Below are positions 35,077-43,970 of a stretch of 64,000 nucleotides of DNA, in pieces. The position numbers and the translations under genes were made by a program. The notes under the pieces are model-generated. The model was not told the DNA's origin. It did not search any database and was given only the letters and a program-made list of their open reading frames with translations. The DNA is from Prevotellaceae bacterium UBA6858 (lineage in GTDB: Bacteria; Bacteroidota; Bacteroidia; Bacteroidales; Bacteroidaceae), in NCBI GenBank assembly GCA_002451695.1, contig DKDC01000019.1, positions 97,667-161,666 of the forward strand. The letters are read 5' to 3'. Positions within the stretch are counted from its first letter, which is position 1. Every line of letters starts with the position of its first letter.

Positions 35077-36351
35077 CTAAACAAGCGTCATTAGTTCTTC
35101 GGGAATTGTTATGTGCTCGGGCAGAACCGTAAGGTGGCCTTTCGTGCCTTTGATCAGGAACGGCCCTGACGGCTCCCGCATCTTTTCGCAAGCCGCCCCC
35201 ACCACCTTGCGTATGTCGCCCAAAACCACGTGAAGCGTTTTCTCCCGGTTTTCGCCCTGGGCGTTGAAGTCTTTCACCATATTGTCAAAAGTTTTCTTGC
35301 CGCTTTGCCTATAGACCTCACGATACAGTTTCCCGAAAGTCTCCTCCTGCCCCTTTATGTCGAGCGTGTCAACGTTGTCCCCATTCTTTTTGCGGTCTAT
35401 CAAGTATATAAGGTAGAGGACAAAACTCCCGCTGCGGCCAAAATGCAAAACCTCCTCGCGCCCCCTCTTTTTCATTATCAGGCGGTAGATGCCATTGTTA
35501 CGGTTTTGGGAGTCTATATGATTGAAACTGCGTACCTCCAAGTCTATTGCGGATTTCTCCGCCATATATTGCGGGCTGAGTATCGTAAAAATCTTTTCGC
35601 TCTCACCTGGCGACAACTGGGAACACAAAAACCTAATTGCGCTCGCATCTAAAGAATCCATCAGCACATTAAGCATTGCCGTCATCTCCGGTTTGTCGAA
35701 CTTGCGGACATTCCTGATGTTATTGGACAATTCCTTGTAGCACTTCAGCCTTTTCTTGTGGGCGAGAATGCTGTCAAAGTCCAGCGACTCCCCGATGGAG
35801 CGGGCTGCCATGCCGAATGTGGGATGCACTGCCTTGTCCGCCAGTCCGGCCAAATAGCCGGCAACAAACCTCTTGTTCGACACAAGCGGCGCAACCAGTT
35901 TCTCAAAATCCCCGGGGTTGCTGATGATATACCGCTTCAGAGCCTCCGCAATGTTATATTGGTATATGCGCTCCGCGTCATACGCCACGAGCGCGACATC
36001 CTGATACAATCGCTCCGCTTCCGTCTTGGCGGCGATGAACCTTTTGACAATCTCTCCCGGCGTGTCAAGCTGCATAATCAGGTTGCAGCCCCGCTCCTCC
36101 ACCAGCCCCTGTATTTTGGGGTGGTTTGCCAGCTCTACGCACGGAACAGCCTCAATGCTGTAGGTGTTGAAATAGTCCCCATGCCAATTCCTCATGCCCT
36201 CTCCCACCTCCAGGGACTTTTGCGCCAAAGGCGAGCCCTCGGCGGCAATAATATATATGCAGCTGTCGAGAAACTGCCCCACAGAGCAAGCCTCCTCTAC
36301 AATCACGCCGACATTCGGCTCATACACAGGGGAGTTGTCAATGATTTTCAT
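35077..36351 (-). CDS. Hypothetical 424-residue protein
   Basis: No signal peptide or membrane helix. The first 300 residues are mostly helical. The last 130 (LHFGRSGSFVLYLIYLIDRK, FGKLYREVYRQ, LHVVLGDIRKVVGAACEKM, FLIKGTKGHLTVLPEHITIP) look like a compact winged-helix-type domain and may bind DNA or protein. The gene is separated from its neighbours by 170 and 247 bp, so it may have its own promoter. I do not recognise the family. Confidence 0.7.
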   Translation of the reverse strand: MKIIDNSPVYEPNVGVIVEEACSVGQFLDSCIYIIAAEGSPLAQKSLEVGEGMRNWHGDYFNTYSIEAVPCVELANHPKIQGLVEERGCNLIMQLDTPGEIVKRFIAAKTEAERLYQDVALVAYDAERIYQYNIAEALKRYIISNPGDFEKLVAPLVSNKRFVAGYLAGLADKAVHPTFGMAARSIGESLDFDSILAHKKRLKCYKELSNNIRNVRKFDKPEMTAMLNVLMDSLDASAIRFLCSQLSPGESEKIFTILSPQYMAEKSAIDLEVRSFNHIDSQNRNNGIYRLIMKKRGREEVLHFGRSGSFVLYLIYLIDRKKNGDNVDTLDIKGQEETFGKLYREVYRQSGKKTFDNMVKDFNAQGENREKTLHVVLGDIRKVVGAACEKMREPSGPFLIKGTKGHLTVLPEHITIPEELMTLV

Positions 36352-36516
36352 AGTCTTATAGCTTTCAGTCGTTATTCTTGTGTCGTTTGTGCAAAGTTTG
36401 CGAAATTATCGCAGAAACACACCCGACAAACAGGTTTTTGTTTTGCGCAAGCGAAAGATTTCGGACGAACGCCATCCGCCCAACAACAATCACATAACAC
36501 AATGTATCGCACCGCC

Positions 36517-36540
36517 GTAGGGGCGTATGGCATACGCCCA
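36517..36540. repeat. GGGGCGTAT-family palindrome
   Basis: GTAGGGGCGTAT followed by GCATACGCCC, in the spacer between the 424-residue gene and the WG-repeat gene. Confidence 0.75.
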
Positions 36541-36598
36541 AAATTGCGCCGATTATACCACGGAACGTACCCATACGGCACTGCCAATATCCGCGAAT

Positions 36599-37129
36599 TT
36601 ATTGCTCTATGCCTGTCTCCAAGTCAATATACCCGGTTGTGTCCCCAAAGAAACCGCTTTTTTTGTACTCCGTAATTTTACCCTGGTTGTATTTGGAGAA
36701 CCCCTTATATGCGAACGAAGTCAGCATAATATCTCCAGGCTTGACCAATGCGCATCTGTCATTGGCATTCCACGCCACATAAGTGTCCCTCCAGAAATGA
36801 CCCAAAACCCTGTATTGAAATCGGAATGCCCGCTCCAGATTGTCTCTGTACAACCCACCTTGGCAACCGTTTTTGTCAAGGATGATTATCCCATTATAAC
36901 ACACCACAAAACCGCTATCAAAAACAGGAGATATGACAAAACTCCCCGATGTGTCTATCCAACCCCATTTGCCGTCCTGTTCCACGCCCAGCAAAGAGCA
37001 GGATGTTTCAGTTTCTGTCAAAGAACCGTCTATATTGACCTTGTATTCTTTCAAAGGCTCGCTTACGTCCTCAAACCTGAAACTGTAACGAGCCACGTCA
37101 TCATAAGTGAATTTTCCCATAATTGACAT
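36599..37129 (-). CDS. WG-repeat protein
   Basis: 176 residues. The WG motif is clear in EQDGKWGWIDTSGSFVISPV, and a second, degenerate unit lies near the C-terminus (FGDTTGYIDLETG). There is no signal peptide. WG proteins form beta-propeller-like folds of unknown partner. The gene is followed at its 3' side by a GGGGCGTAT repeat. Confidence 0.75.
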   Translation of the reverse strand: MSIMGKFTYDDVARYSFRFEDVSEPLKEYKVNIDGSLTETETSCSLLGVEQDGKWGWIDTSGSFVISPVFDSGFVVCYNGIIILDKNGCQGGLYRDNLERAFRFQYRVLGHFWRDTYVAWNANDRCALVKPGDIMLTSFAYKGFSKYNQGKITEYKKSGFFGDTTGYIDLETGIEQ

Positions 37130-37220
37130 TTGTTTTTACAGGCAAAGTTTGCACAAGCCGAGACCTAAGCCGCCACTGCAAACTCCGCACTTTTGTTTCC
37201 AGATATTGTATATACTGCTG

Positions 37221-37385
37221 TTAATATTTCTGCGCCTTGTGCAATGACATCGTGTAGCCGCACTTCATGCAGCGCGTGCCGGAGGTCGGTCTCGCGCCCG
37301 GATAAGCCTCCTTGTACATAAAGTGGTGGTTGTCCCTCACGCAGTCGTGGTGCGGGCATTTCAGCCCTTTTATCTCTCTTACCAT
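37221..37385 (-). CDS. Small zinc-ribbon protein, 54 residues
   Basis: Reading the minus strand from the ATG at 37385 gives a 54-residue protein with CPHHDC and CMKCG, four zinc-ligand cysteines in two knuckles, ending in SLHKAQKY. The size, motif spacing and an in-frame stop make a real gene likely although it is very short. The other minus-strand frame here has no such pattern. Its zinc ribbon could bind nucleic acid or a protein partner. Confidence 0.7.
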   Translation of the reverse strand: MVREIKGLKCPHHDCVRDNHHFMYKEAYPGARPTSGTRCMKCGYTMSLHKAQKY

Positions 37386-37564
37386 AGTCTTATAGAATTA
37401 CGTTTAATCATATGGAGCAGGAACTTTGCGTATTTCTATCAATCATGCGGCAAATTTCCACGATTGAATGTAATGCGTGAACACTTCGGGTGTCGGAAAT
37501 TCGGGCAAACGCCATTCGCCCCACGATTATCGCACAATTTTGCCTTTCTTCGATTTGCACCGCC

Positions 37565-37587
37565 GTAGGGGCGTATTGCATACACCC
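37565..37587. repeat. GGGGCGTAT-family palindrome, degenerate
   Basis: GTAGGGGCGTAT followed by GCATACACCC, with one mismatch in the right arm. Confidence 0.65.
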
Positions 37588-37661
37588 TAAATTGCGCGGA
37601 TTTCACACTACAGTGGCGGCACTGTTTTTTGTTTGTACGGTGCGATTCACGCGGTGGCATA

Positions 37662-37686
37662 CAGGGCGTATGCCATACGCCCCTAC
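37662..37686. repeat. GGGGCGTAT-family palindrome
   Basis: CAGGGCGTATG and CATACGCCCCTA arms. Two copies lie within 120 bp in this 600-bp intergenic space, next to phased-repeat copy 9. Confidence 0.7.
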
Positions 37687-37738
37687 AAATCCCGCAAAAC
37701 CCAAACCGGCAACTCTTTTTCAAAACGCCCCGAGAACT

Positions 37739-37820
37739 ACATCGGATGTGGGAAAAACTATGTCCTATGCAGGAAAAATTATATCAGACATAATTCAAAC
37801 TACATCAGACCTTTTTTTCG
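37739..37820 (-). repeat. 21-bp-phased dispersed repeat, copy 9
   Basis: Core centres at 37744, 37765, 37786 and 37807, with conserved flanks CGCCCCGAGAAC and GCAACTTGTAAG. It lies between the 3' end of the GTPase operon and the zinc-ribbon gene. Confidence 0.9.
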
Positions 37821-37914
37821 CAACTTGTAAGTTTCTGAAAAACAAAAGTTCACAAAGTAATCACAAATCTTATTAAAGTGCAAAATTCTTGTGTTACCAC
37901 AAATCATATTTTCT

Positions 37915-37934
37915 GTAATACAATTCGGTATTAC
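37915..37934. terminator. Hairpin beyond the end of the GTPase operon
   Basis: GTAATAC and GTATTAC form a 7-bp stem about 47 bp past the last stop codon. An AT-rich palindrome (AAAATTGCAATTTT, 37963-37976) lies closer. Either could end transcription, but neither has a strong T-run. Confidence 0.35.
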
Positions 37935-37980
37935 TGACAAAACTTTATTTTGCTATCCGCCCAAAATTGCAATTTTAAAC

Positions 37981-38331
37981 CTACGATTCAGAACTTTCTT
38001 TCTTGCTGAAAAGAAAGCTAATTTCACCCAAGATCTTTTCGAAGAAAGCTTCAGAAAAATCTATTCCATTTTCTATTGCTTTGTTCCGTATATCTTCATA
38101 TACCTTGGGGAATGTCTTTCGGAAAATACCTTTTGCTAAAGGATACACAAACAATGTAGTAGAAGCCTGCAATACCGAATTCTCCATCAATGAACACATC
38201 CCTGTTGCCACCTGATCCAAACAAGTTAAATCAAACAAATCATCACTTTCACGATTAGCAACCACTATTGCATCTGCGATAATCTCTATTATTTCATCTT
38301 TGTTTCCTTGAAAGAACTCTTTTTCATTCAT
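37981..38331 (-). CDS. Hypothetical 116-residue protein
   Basis: Predicted helical, acidic at the N-terminus (MNEKEFFQGNKDEIIEIIADAIV). Its ATG overlaps the stop of the HExxH protein gene by 4 bp, so the two are coupled. It is the last gene of the GTPase operon. No recognised family. Confidence 0.7.
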   Translation of the reverse strand: MNEKEFFQGNKDEIIEIIADAIVVANRESDDLFDLTCLDQVATGMCSLMENSVLQASTTLFVYPLAKGIFRKTFPKVYEDIRNKAIENGIDFSEAFFEKILGEISFLFSKKESSES

Positions 38332-40001
38332 GTTTGCTGTTTTTTTTTATTGAAACCACAATCATATAAATAATTCAAAAACATACAGTCGGGGAAATTA
38401 CCTTCCTCGTTATCCAACAACATTTGCACATTCGGCAACCTTAATATACTTTTTTTGCAATTGCCAATCACATCGCGAAAGTCGCTAAAACAACGACATT
38501 CACTGGTTGAATACGGACATCCGTTTTTGTAAAACGGGCATTCATATTTACCTTTATTGAAGTATGCCCTATACACCGCATTTGAAAACAACCTGCAAAT
38601 TATTTCTCGAACCGCACCTTGGTGATTGTCCGAGCATCTTGCAAGTGCTTCTTGTATATTTGCAGCCGTGCAGCAATACTCGTGTTTTTTTATTTCTTTA
38701 CAGAAATATGTATGATAAAAATCAATCAATCCAGAAGGATTCCAATGAAAACCAGAACCAAAGCTCTCATTCACGAACAACCCTTTTTCATTGCCCAATA
38801 CCAAAGGCAGACACCATTTGTTCAACAGGTTATATGGGATATCTTGAGCATAAACCCTATAATTGGATTTTTTATTACAAATGGCATTTAATTGATATGC
38901 GCTCCACACCTCTCCATTCTGTTTTGCTCTTGGTATCAATGCTGATACCATACTCTTAAAAGTTTCCTCGTATGAAGGCCAGTGGTTTCTGTCAGCGACA
39001 AAGTTGAAAAATGTCTCCATGTAGTCTTCACCTTCAACAGAATTTGGGCAACCACCATTGTCTCTTATCGTTTTAATGATTTTATAAAAACGATGAACTG
39101 GTGAAAATACTTCCTTGTCGTATGTGTTGTTTTGTATCGCCCCCATTATAAAGCCAAAACCTGGTATGCACAAAGCAGTCTCAAGTATTGTTTTCATACA
39201 AGCATCCATAATCTTTGCAGGGGATGCCATATAGTTAAAGGGCATTTCGTGTTCGCAATAGTCCAAATATTCTTGTAACGTTCCCAAAGGCACTGCAAGC
39301 GTTACTAACAAACGAACAATTTGATATGGGTAAACATAGTCAAGCTCACGTTTGCGGTCTTCTATAACAATTTTACCGTCTCTATACTTTAATGGTATAA
39401 ATCCAACTTTTTTCAAAACCTCTTTAAGAACACCTGCCCCTTTTCCCTCTTGATTGTACCAAATATAATCCCAACAGGATTTGTTGTAGGCATAAGATTC
39501 CAACAAATCATCGAAACAAATCTTATTTTCCACAAAGTGCCTCTCAATTGGGGATTTGTATTCATATTCTTTCGTTTCTGGCTTTATATGTTTCTGAACA
39601 AACAAATACCTATATACATCATTTACTTCCTCTGCCGAAGTTAGCAGTTCCTGTTCTTCCTCCGAGAGTCGCAGACTATGGTTAAAATCTTTTGCCTCTT
39701 CAGAATTAAGAGGGAATTTCACGCCGTCTATTTTGGACAGTTCTCTTGCATACGCCGTTAGGTAATCACGAAAATGTCCAGCCGTAATGCAAGCATTTAT
39801 TGACAAGTCCTGCATATAATGGTTCACCTCATGCCCCAATGATATTGCTTTTTCAAAAGATTCCACATCTTCAAATGTCTTTGAAGACAAAAGAGAAATC
39901 ATATCATGACTTTCGTCAGACATGAAGTAAATCCCGCTTGTATAAGCATTGTTTACATCCTCTATGTAAAAGGCGTTCTTTTTATACTTTAATACAGCCA
40001 T
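38328..40001 (-). CDS. HExxH-containing protein of unknown family
   Basis: 557 residues. Near residue 57 it reads AISLGHEVNHYMQDLS, an HExxH zinc-protease signature in a helix. A downstream acidic residue in CFDDLLESYAYNKS could supply the third ligand. The C-terminus has a cysteine-rich segment (YECPFYKNGCPYSTSECRCF) that may be a second metal site. No membrane helix or signal peptide is evident. GC and codon use are lower than in the housekeeping genes, suggesting transfer. A peptidase function is an inference from the motif alone. Confidence 0.7.
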   Translation of the reverse strand: MAVLKYKKNAFYIEDVNNAYTSGIYFMSDESHDMISLLSSKTFEDVESFEKAISLGHEVNHYMQDLSINACITAGHFRDYLTAYARELSKIDGVKFPLNSEEAKDFNHSLRLSEEEQELLTSAEEVNDVYRYLFVQKHIKPETKEYEYKSPIERHFVENKICFDDLLESYAYNKSCWDYIWYNQEGKGAGVLKEVLKKVGFIPLKYRDGKIVIEDRKRELDYVYPYQIVRLLVTLAVPLGTLQEYLDYCEHEMPFNYMASPAKIMDACMKTILETALCIPGFGFIMGAIQNNTYDKEVFSPVHRFYKIIKTIRDNGGCPNSVEGEDYMETFFNFVADRNHWPSYEETFKSMVSALIPRAKQNGEVWSAYQLNAICNKKSNYRVYAQDIPYNLLNKWCLPLVLGNEKGLFVNESFGSGFHWNPSGLIDFYHTYFCKEIKKHEYCCTAANIQEALARCSDNHQGAVREIICRLFSNAVYRAYFNKGKYECPFYKNGCPYSTSECRCFSDFRDVIGNCKKSILRLPNVQMLLDNEEGNFPDCMFLNYLYDCGFNKKKQQT

Positions 40002-40022
40002 TTTATTTATTCTTACTTGGTT

Positions 40023-40316
40023 TCACGCCTCTTTAAGGGCTTTCGCCACATTGTATATGTCATCGCCAACCATATATCCTATTGCACCTCCCACTGCACC
40101 TCCTATTACAGCACCCGGTGCGCCAAAAGTCACTCCCCCCGCAATTGCACCCCCGGCAGCACCGCCGATTTTTGCTCCAGTTTCACTTTCTGTTATTTTG
40201 CCGCCAACCAAAGCACCGGCAGTGATGCCTATGCCTATTCCTATCGCCACTGGGGCAACAGCCGGGTTTGAAGTAACTTTTACCGCAGCTGCTGATGTTA
40301 AAAAACTTGGTATCAT
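40023..40316 (-). CDS. Glycine-zipper membrane protein
   Basis: 97 residues consisting almost entirely of GxxxG-rich segments (GIGIGITAGALVGG, GAKIGGAAGGAIAGG, GAVIGGAVGGAIGYMVG), a glycine-zipper arrangement able to insert in or oligomerise at membranes. Such small proteins act as pore formers or membrane anchors. It lies 21 bp from the HExxH gene in the same transcript. Confidence 0.8.
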   Translation of the reverse strand: MIPSFLTSAAAVKVTSNPAVAPVAIGIGIGITAGALVGGKITESETGAKIGGAAGGAIAGGVTFGAPGAVIGGAVGGAIGYMVGDDIYNVAKALKEA

Positions 40317-40342
40317 AACTTAACTGTTTTGATGGTTATTAT

Positions 40343-40471
40343 TCAAATGATTGTTGTTTTGTGAAGACTATCAACGGCTTTGTCTATCTCCTTGCCAGAC
40401 TTGTCTGCATCGCCTTTGCAATACTCGTAAATGGCTTTCCTGTATGGAAAACAGTTCCTAATAAGTCCCAT
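40343..40471 (-). CDS. Possible 42-residue protein
   Basis: A short ORF from the ATG at 40471 (MGLIRNCFPYRKAIYEYCKG) to the TGA at 40343, fitting exactly in the space between two operon genes. It is basic at the N-terminus and amphipathic at the C-terminus. Support is position, strand and plausible composition only. Confidence 0.5.
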   Translation of the reverse strand: MGLIRNCFPYRKAIYEYCKGDADKSGKEIDKAVDSLHKTTII

Positions 40472-40537
40472 AGTTGTAAGTTTTTTATGTTAAACGTTTT
40501 TGTTATTTAGGGAATCAGTTACAGTTCCTTTTTGTTT

Positions 40538-40915
40538 TTATCTTTTTCTTGTAAGAATGTTTCCGTTCAAGTCGTAATCGTTCCTCAAACTGTTCAGCAC
40601 ATCAATCGTATGTGCCGACATCAGCAGACGGAAAGCGCACACTGTGCCGGAAGCGCCGAGCGTTACGAACACAATGCCGCCAACACCGCCGCAAACGGCA
40701 AGTATGGCGGGGAGACCGACTATCAACCCCAAGGTGAATGCACTCGGGCTTCCCCAAAAGAAAACGGATGACAGCAAAGCCGCCGCCACCGAAACCCACA
40801 CCACAGAGGACGGCTCCTTGATTTTTTCCACCCCGCTCTTCAATTTGTCATGAAGCTCTATACGGCTTTCCTTTCCCTGAATGGCCCGTGCCAATTCCCT
40901 TTCGTTTCTTACCAT
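40538..40915 (-). CDS. Small membrane protein with two helices
   Basis: 125 residues. A charged N-terminal third (ELARAIQGKESRIELHDKLK) precedes two hydrophobic segments (VVWVSVAAALLSSVFFWG and FTLGLIVGLPAILAVCGGVG), with a soluble tail. It lies between the M48 peptidase gene and the tiny ORF in the GTPase operon. No family recognised. Confidence 0.72.
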   Translation of the reverse strand: MVRNERELARAIQGKESRIELHDKLKSGVEKIKEPSSVVWVSVAAALLSSVFFWGSPSAFTLGLIVGLPAILAVCGGVGGIVFVTLGASGTVCAFRLLMSAHTIDVLNSLRNDYDLNGNILTRKR

Positions 40916-40927
40916 ATATCTTTTGCG

Positions 40928-41824
40928 TTAATCCTCGTTCCCGCAATAAGGGCATTTTGTGCTTCCTGCGGGGATTTGCGAATGGCACACGCCGCACTCA
41001 CGCGATGACACGCCGTCGAACACCTTCTGGTATTCGCCGCTTTCGTACCACGCCAGCAGTTCCGCCGCACGCAGAACCGTCCACGGATGCGAGCTTCCAG
41101 CTATTGTCAGGGTTTTTATAGCCTTGTCCGTAAACCCGCTGAAAGACTGCCGGAACTCCGTGGCCTGCTTTATGAAAGCCTCCTTGTTCATATTGTCAAA
41201 ATATTTTTGCGGAAGCCCGGACATCTTTATTATCGCACTGATTGCCGCATCGATATTCTGGCAAGCCAAAAGCCCCGCCCTGTCTGCCGTGAACTCGGAC
41301 ATACGCGTCCAATACAGCAAGGCGTAATAGATTGGCGTGGCAAGCGAACCGACAATGGGTATTTGCCCTATCGCGCTGTTGAACAACTGGGCCATAACGT
41401 GATAAATTGTGTGCGCACTCCGAATATGCCCTCCTTCGTGTCCCACAACATAGCGCAGTTCGTCCTCGCTGAGCAAATCCACCGCACCGCTGTTCAGCAC
41501 CAGCAGGGTGTCTTCCTTATAGCCTGTGGTGTAGCCGTTGACGTTGTAGCCCCATTGCGTGTAGAAGCGCGGAAGCGGCCTGAGGTCGAGAGTGTCGGCA
41601 ACATCACGCACCAAGTCGTACAGCTCGGGGCACGACTCCCGCGTAACGAGAAAGTTAGAGCCTTGAAGCTCTATGACGTGCCACTTTATGTACGTCCAGT
41701 TAAGAAAGAAGTTCACCACCGTGTCGAAGCCCGGCAAAGCCTTCATGGCTTTCAGCGCAGCCTTGTCGAATTCGTGTTCGTATGATTTCGGATCGAGACC
41801 GAATAATATTTTCTTCTTGTTCAT
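40928..41824 (-). CDS. M48-family metallopeptidase with C-terminal zinc ribbon
   Basis: 298 residues. HEGGH at residues 129-133 (YVVGHEGGHIRSAH) and SEFTADRAG downstream are the M48 zinc ligands (HExxH and the E of ExxxD). The C-terminus adds a zinc ribbon (CGVCHSQIPAGSTKCPYCG). Unlike HtpX it has at most one or two weak membrane segments. Its start overlaps the stop of the partner gene by 4 bp, so synthesis is coupled to the GTPase pair. Confidence 0.88.
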   Translation of the reverse strand: MNKKKILFGLDPKSYEHEFDKAALKAMKALPGFDTVVNFFLNWTYIKWHVIELQGSNFLVTRESCPELYDLVRDVADTLDLRPLPRFYTQWGYNVNGYTTGYKEDTLLVLNSGAVDLLSEDELRYVVGHEGGHIRSAHTIYHVMAQLFNSAIGQIPIVGSLATPIYYALLYWTRMSEFTADRAGLLACQNIDAAISAIIKMSGLPQKYFDNMNKEAFIKQATEFRQSFSGFTDKAIKTLTIAGSSHPWTVLRAAELLAWYESGEYQKVFDGVSSRECGVCHSQIPAGSTKCPYCGNED

Positions 41825-42696
41825 GATTTCTGGTTGTTTTCGAGTTCCGTTATTCTCCGTTCAAGTTCTTTTACGTATAGCCAAAGCCTGTCAATGTCCT
41901 CGCGCTTGGGCACATTGAGCATTGCGTGCAATGACGGGTTGTCGTGCCTTTCCGCCCCGGCGGTTGTATCCTGTCCCTTTTCCGCCGGCAGTGCCTTGTA
42001 AATCAAACAACCTTTCTCGTCATAGCACGCATTGATGCTGCCCTTGGCTATTTTCTGCTCCTTTATTGCAGTGGACAGACTGCCGCCCGCCACAACGAGC
42101 ATCCTGACCGGCAGGTCTTGTTTTTCGTATGTTTGCAACGGATTCCCCTTTTCTGTTATTCTGTTCAGCTCCTCCCGCAAAGCCCCCACATCACAGCGCA
42201 ACCCATTTTCCTCAAAATCGTTCACGAAAATGTTTTCCACGGCATTCTCAAACGCCGGGATATTTGTGCGGATATATTCGGCAATAATGTCCAATGTTTC
42301 CACATCCCCGGAACTGTCGCCTGTAAGCATTATGTTAAATGGAGATTTGCGTCCGTATGCGTCTGTCGGCCCTGCGATGCCCCTTACCGCCAACACACAT
42401 CTGTCTTTGGAAACCCTTCTGTAAAGCACCTTGTAGCCGGCATGGGACATCATTATCCGCGCATCTCTCGGATAGTTGTATTCTTCGGTGGCATCGGAAA
42501 GCACCATGAGCTTGGGCAGAAGCCTTTGGCGTTCAACAAGACTTTTCAGCCCTTCGTCTTCGGGATTTCCCGCCAGAGACTGTTCGTGCACTCCCAGCAA
42601 CGGCAGGAAATATTTTGAGTTGGTCTCTTCCTGCAGGTTTCCCATATAGAAATCCTTGTAGCCGCCGTAGTTATAGTAAGCATAAAACCTTATCAT
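41821..42696 (-). CDS. GTPase partner protein 1
   Basis: 291 residues, paralogous to the protein at 43971: both begin YYxxGGYKDFxxG and share an SHGGYK/SHAGYK motif, a middle FxxMxxGDS region and a TAIxEQKI motif. The C-terminus is a coiled coil (LWLYVKELERRITELENN). It overlaps genes on both sides by 4 bp. It resembles, by eye, the N-terminal domains of GTPase-associated proteins in bacterial conflict loci; that match needs a profile search. Confidence 0.75.
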   Translation of the reverse strand: MIRFYAYYNYGGYKDFYMGNLQEETNSKYFLPLLGVHEQSLAGNPEDEGLKSLVERQRLLPKLMVLSDATEEYNYPRDARIMMSHAGYKVLYRRVSKDRCVLAVRGIAGPTDAYGRKSPFNIMLTGDSSGDVETLDIIAEYIRTNIPAFENAVENIFVNDFEENGLRCDVGALREELNRITEKGNPLQTYEKQDLPVRMLVVAGGSLSTAIKEQKIAKGSINACYDEKGCLIYKALPAEKGQDTTAGAERHDNPSLHAMLNVPKREDIDRLWLYVKELERRITELENNQKS

Positions 42697-43961
42697 GCCG
42701 TGATTTCCTTTATTGCATTCAACTTCGATTCCTTGATTGTCACTATGCCGTCGCAGTTTTTCTTTATGTAGCCGCCATCCTGAAGTTTCTTTATAACGGC
42801 GAGCATACGCTCCAGTGTGAAAGTGCCGAATTTCCTTTCAAGATATTTTGATGTGAAATACATAACAGTTGCGCCTGCCAGCCCGAACGCGCAACTTGCC
42901 GCAATGGCTATGCGCCGTCCCCATTTCCACCTCTGCTTTTTCTCCTGGAGCCTCTCCACGTCTCTTGCAAACAGAGCCTTTGCCAAATAGAACTGCAGGA
43001 TATAATACGCCAACTGGTCGCAATTATTAGGGGCATATTCCTTTCCTACGGTGGTAAACCACGAGTTCGGGGCGACAAAGGGGGAACTGTCCCGGATAAC
43101 GGCGTCGCTGTCTGGTTGAAACTTGTGCTTCTTCAAATCGATGTCCTCAACCGTACCGTCTTCAAACCTCACTTGCGTTTTGTTGTTAATGATTGCGCAT
43201 TTCCTATGTTCCCTTCCGTTTATGACGCAGAGCATAGCCTTTGCCTGCTCTTGGAACACTATGTTGCCCACTGTCTGTATGGGCATTATGTCAATCTCCA
43301 CATTTGAATATTGCGACAAGGCATGGATTACCGACTCGAACACCTTTTTCACACGTTCCACGACCTTGTCAACACATCCGTCTTTCACCCATTTCTCACA
43401 CTTAAGCGGCGCAAATATCACAAGCTTGGCATCCTTACCGTCAGCATCGTCAAGTTCCGACATGAACGTGTGCATGTCGTTCGCATGGTTATAGGAATTG
43501 TTGATCGCCTCATTGCACAAACTGTTTTCGGGATTGGCAGCCTCCATTAAGCAAGGCGTGTCTATGGCAATAAGGAAAACATCGTATTCCCTGATTTTCT
43601 CACGGACTTCCACGTCATGATAACTTCCCATATCATAATATTCGCCGCTTACGTCAGAGAACACAATATTCATCTTGCTGTCGGTGTCGGGCACACGGAA
43701 TTGGAGAGTGAGGTCCTCAAACTCCGCCGACTTGCCGTTGTCAATGAGATAGGTTTTGCCGCAAGAATACTTCAAGTTCCGCTTCAGGCTCTCAACGCTG
43801 TTTTTCAGTTTCCGGCTTGCAAGCTCATTCTCCGTTACGTCTTTCACGGCGATAATGTCATTAACCGCGCCATTGGTCATTGTTTCAACCAAACCCGCCA
43901 GCATAGAGGTCTTGCCCGCACGCTGTCCGCCCATCATCAGCACTTTCAGAACATCCGCCAT
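42693..43961 (-). CDS. P-loop GTPase-like protein E with membrane helix
   Basis: 422 residues. P-loop GGQRAGKT (11-18); switch DVSGEY (103-108, DxxG); IAIDTPCLME; and LKCE (186-189) at the place where a canonical GTPase has NKxD. A shared APNNCDQL motif lies near residue 310, a membrane helix near 340-365, and a winged-helix-like C-terminus (LERMLAVIKKLQDGGYIKK). It pairs with the partner gene at 41821. The class is inferred to be a TRAFAC-related GTPase; the divergent G4 may alter nucleotide choice. Confidence 0.82.
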   Translation of the reverse strand: MADVLKVLMMGGQRAGKTSMLAGLVETMTNGAVNDIIAVKDVTENELASRKLKNSVESLKRNLKYSCGKTYLIDNGKSAEFEDLTLQFRVPDTDSKMNIVFSDVSGEYYDMGSYHDVEVREKIREYDVFLIAIDTPCLMEAANPENSLCNEAINNSYNHANDMHTFMSELDDADGKDAKLVIFAPLKCEKWVKDGCVDKVVERVKKVFESVIHALSQYSNVEIDIMPIQTVGNIVFQEQAKAMLCVINGREHRKCAIINNKTQVRFEDGTVEDIDLKKHKFQPDSDAVIRDSSPFVAPNSWFTTVGKEYAPNNCDQLAYYILQFYLAKALFARDVERLQEKKQRWKWGRRIAIAASCAFGLAGATVMYFTSKYLERKFGTFTLERMLAVIKKLQDGGYIKKNCDGIVTIKESKLNAIKEITA

Positions 43962-43970
43962 TGCCTTTCG

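Noticed and set aside
37165..37359. 64-residue minus-strand ORF
   Set aside because: Overlaps the 54-residue zinc-ribbon ORF in another frame and has no motif or plausible composition.
36510..37690. Protein-coding fragments from the GGGGCGTAT repeats (reading as GAYGIRPY-like peptides)
   Set aside because: The peptide is just the translation of the palindrome and occurs in several unrelated frames and strands.
40051..40323. 90-residue proline-rich plus-strand ORF
   Set aside because: Antisense of the glycine-zipper gene; the proline pattern is a direct result of glycine codons on the other strand.
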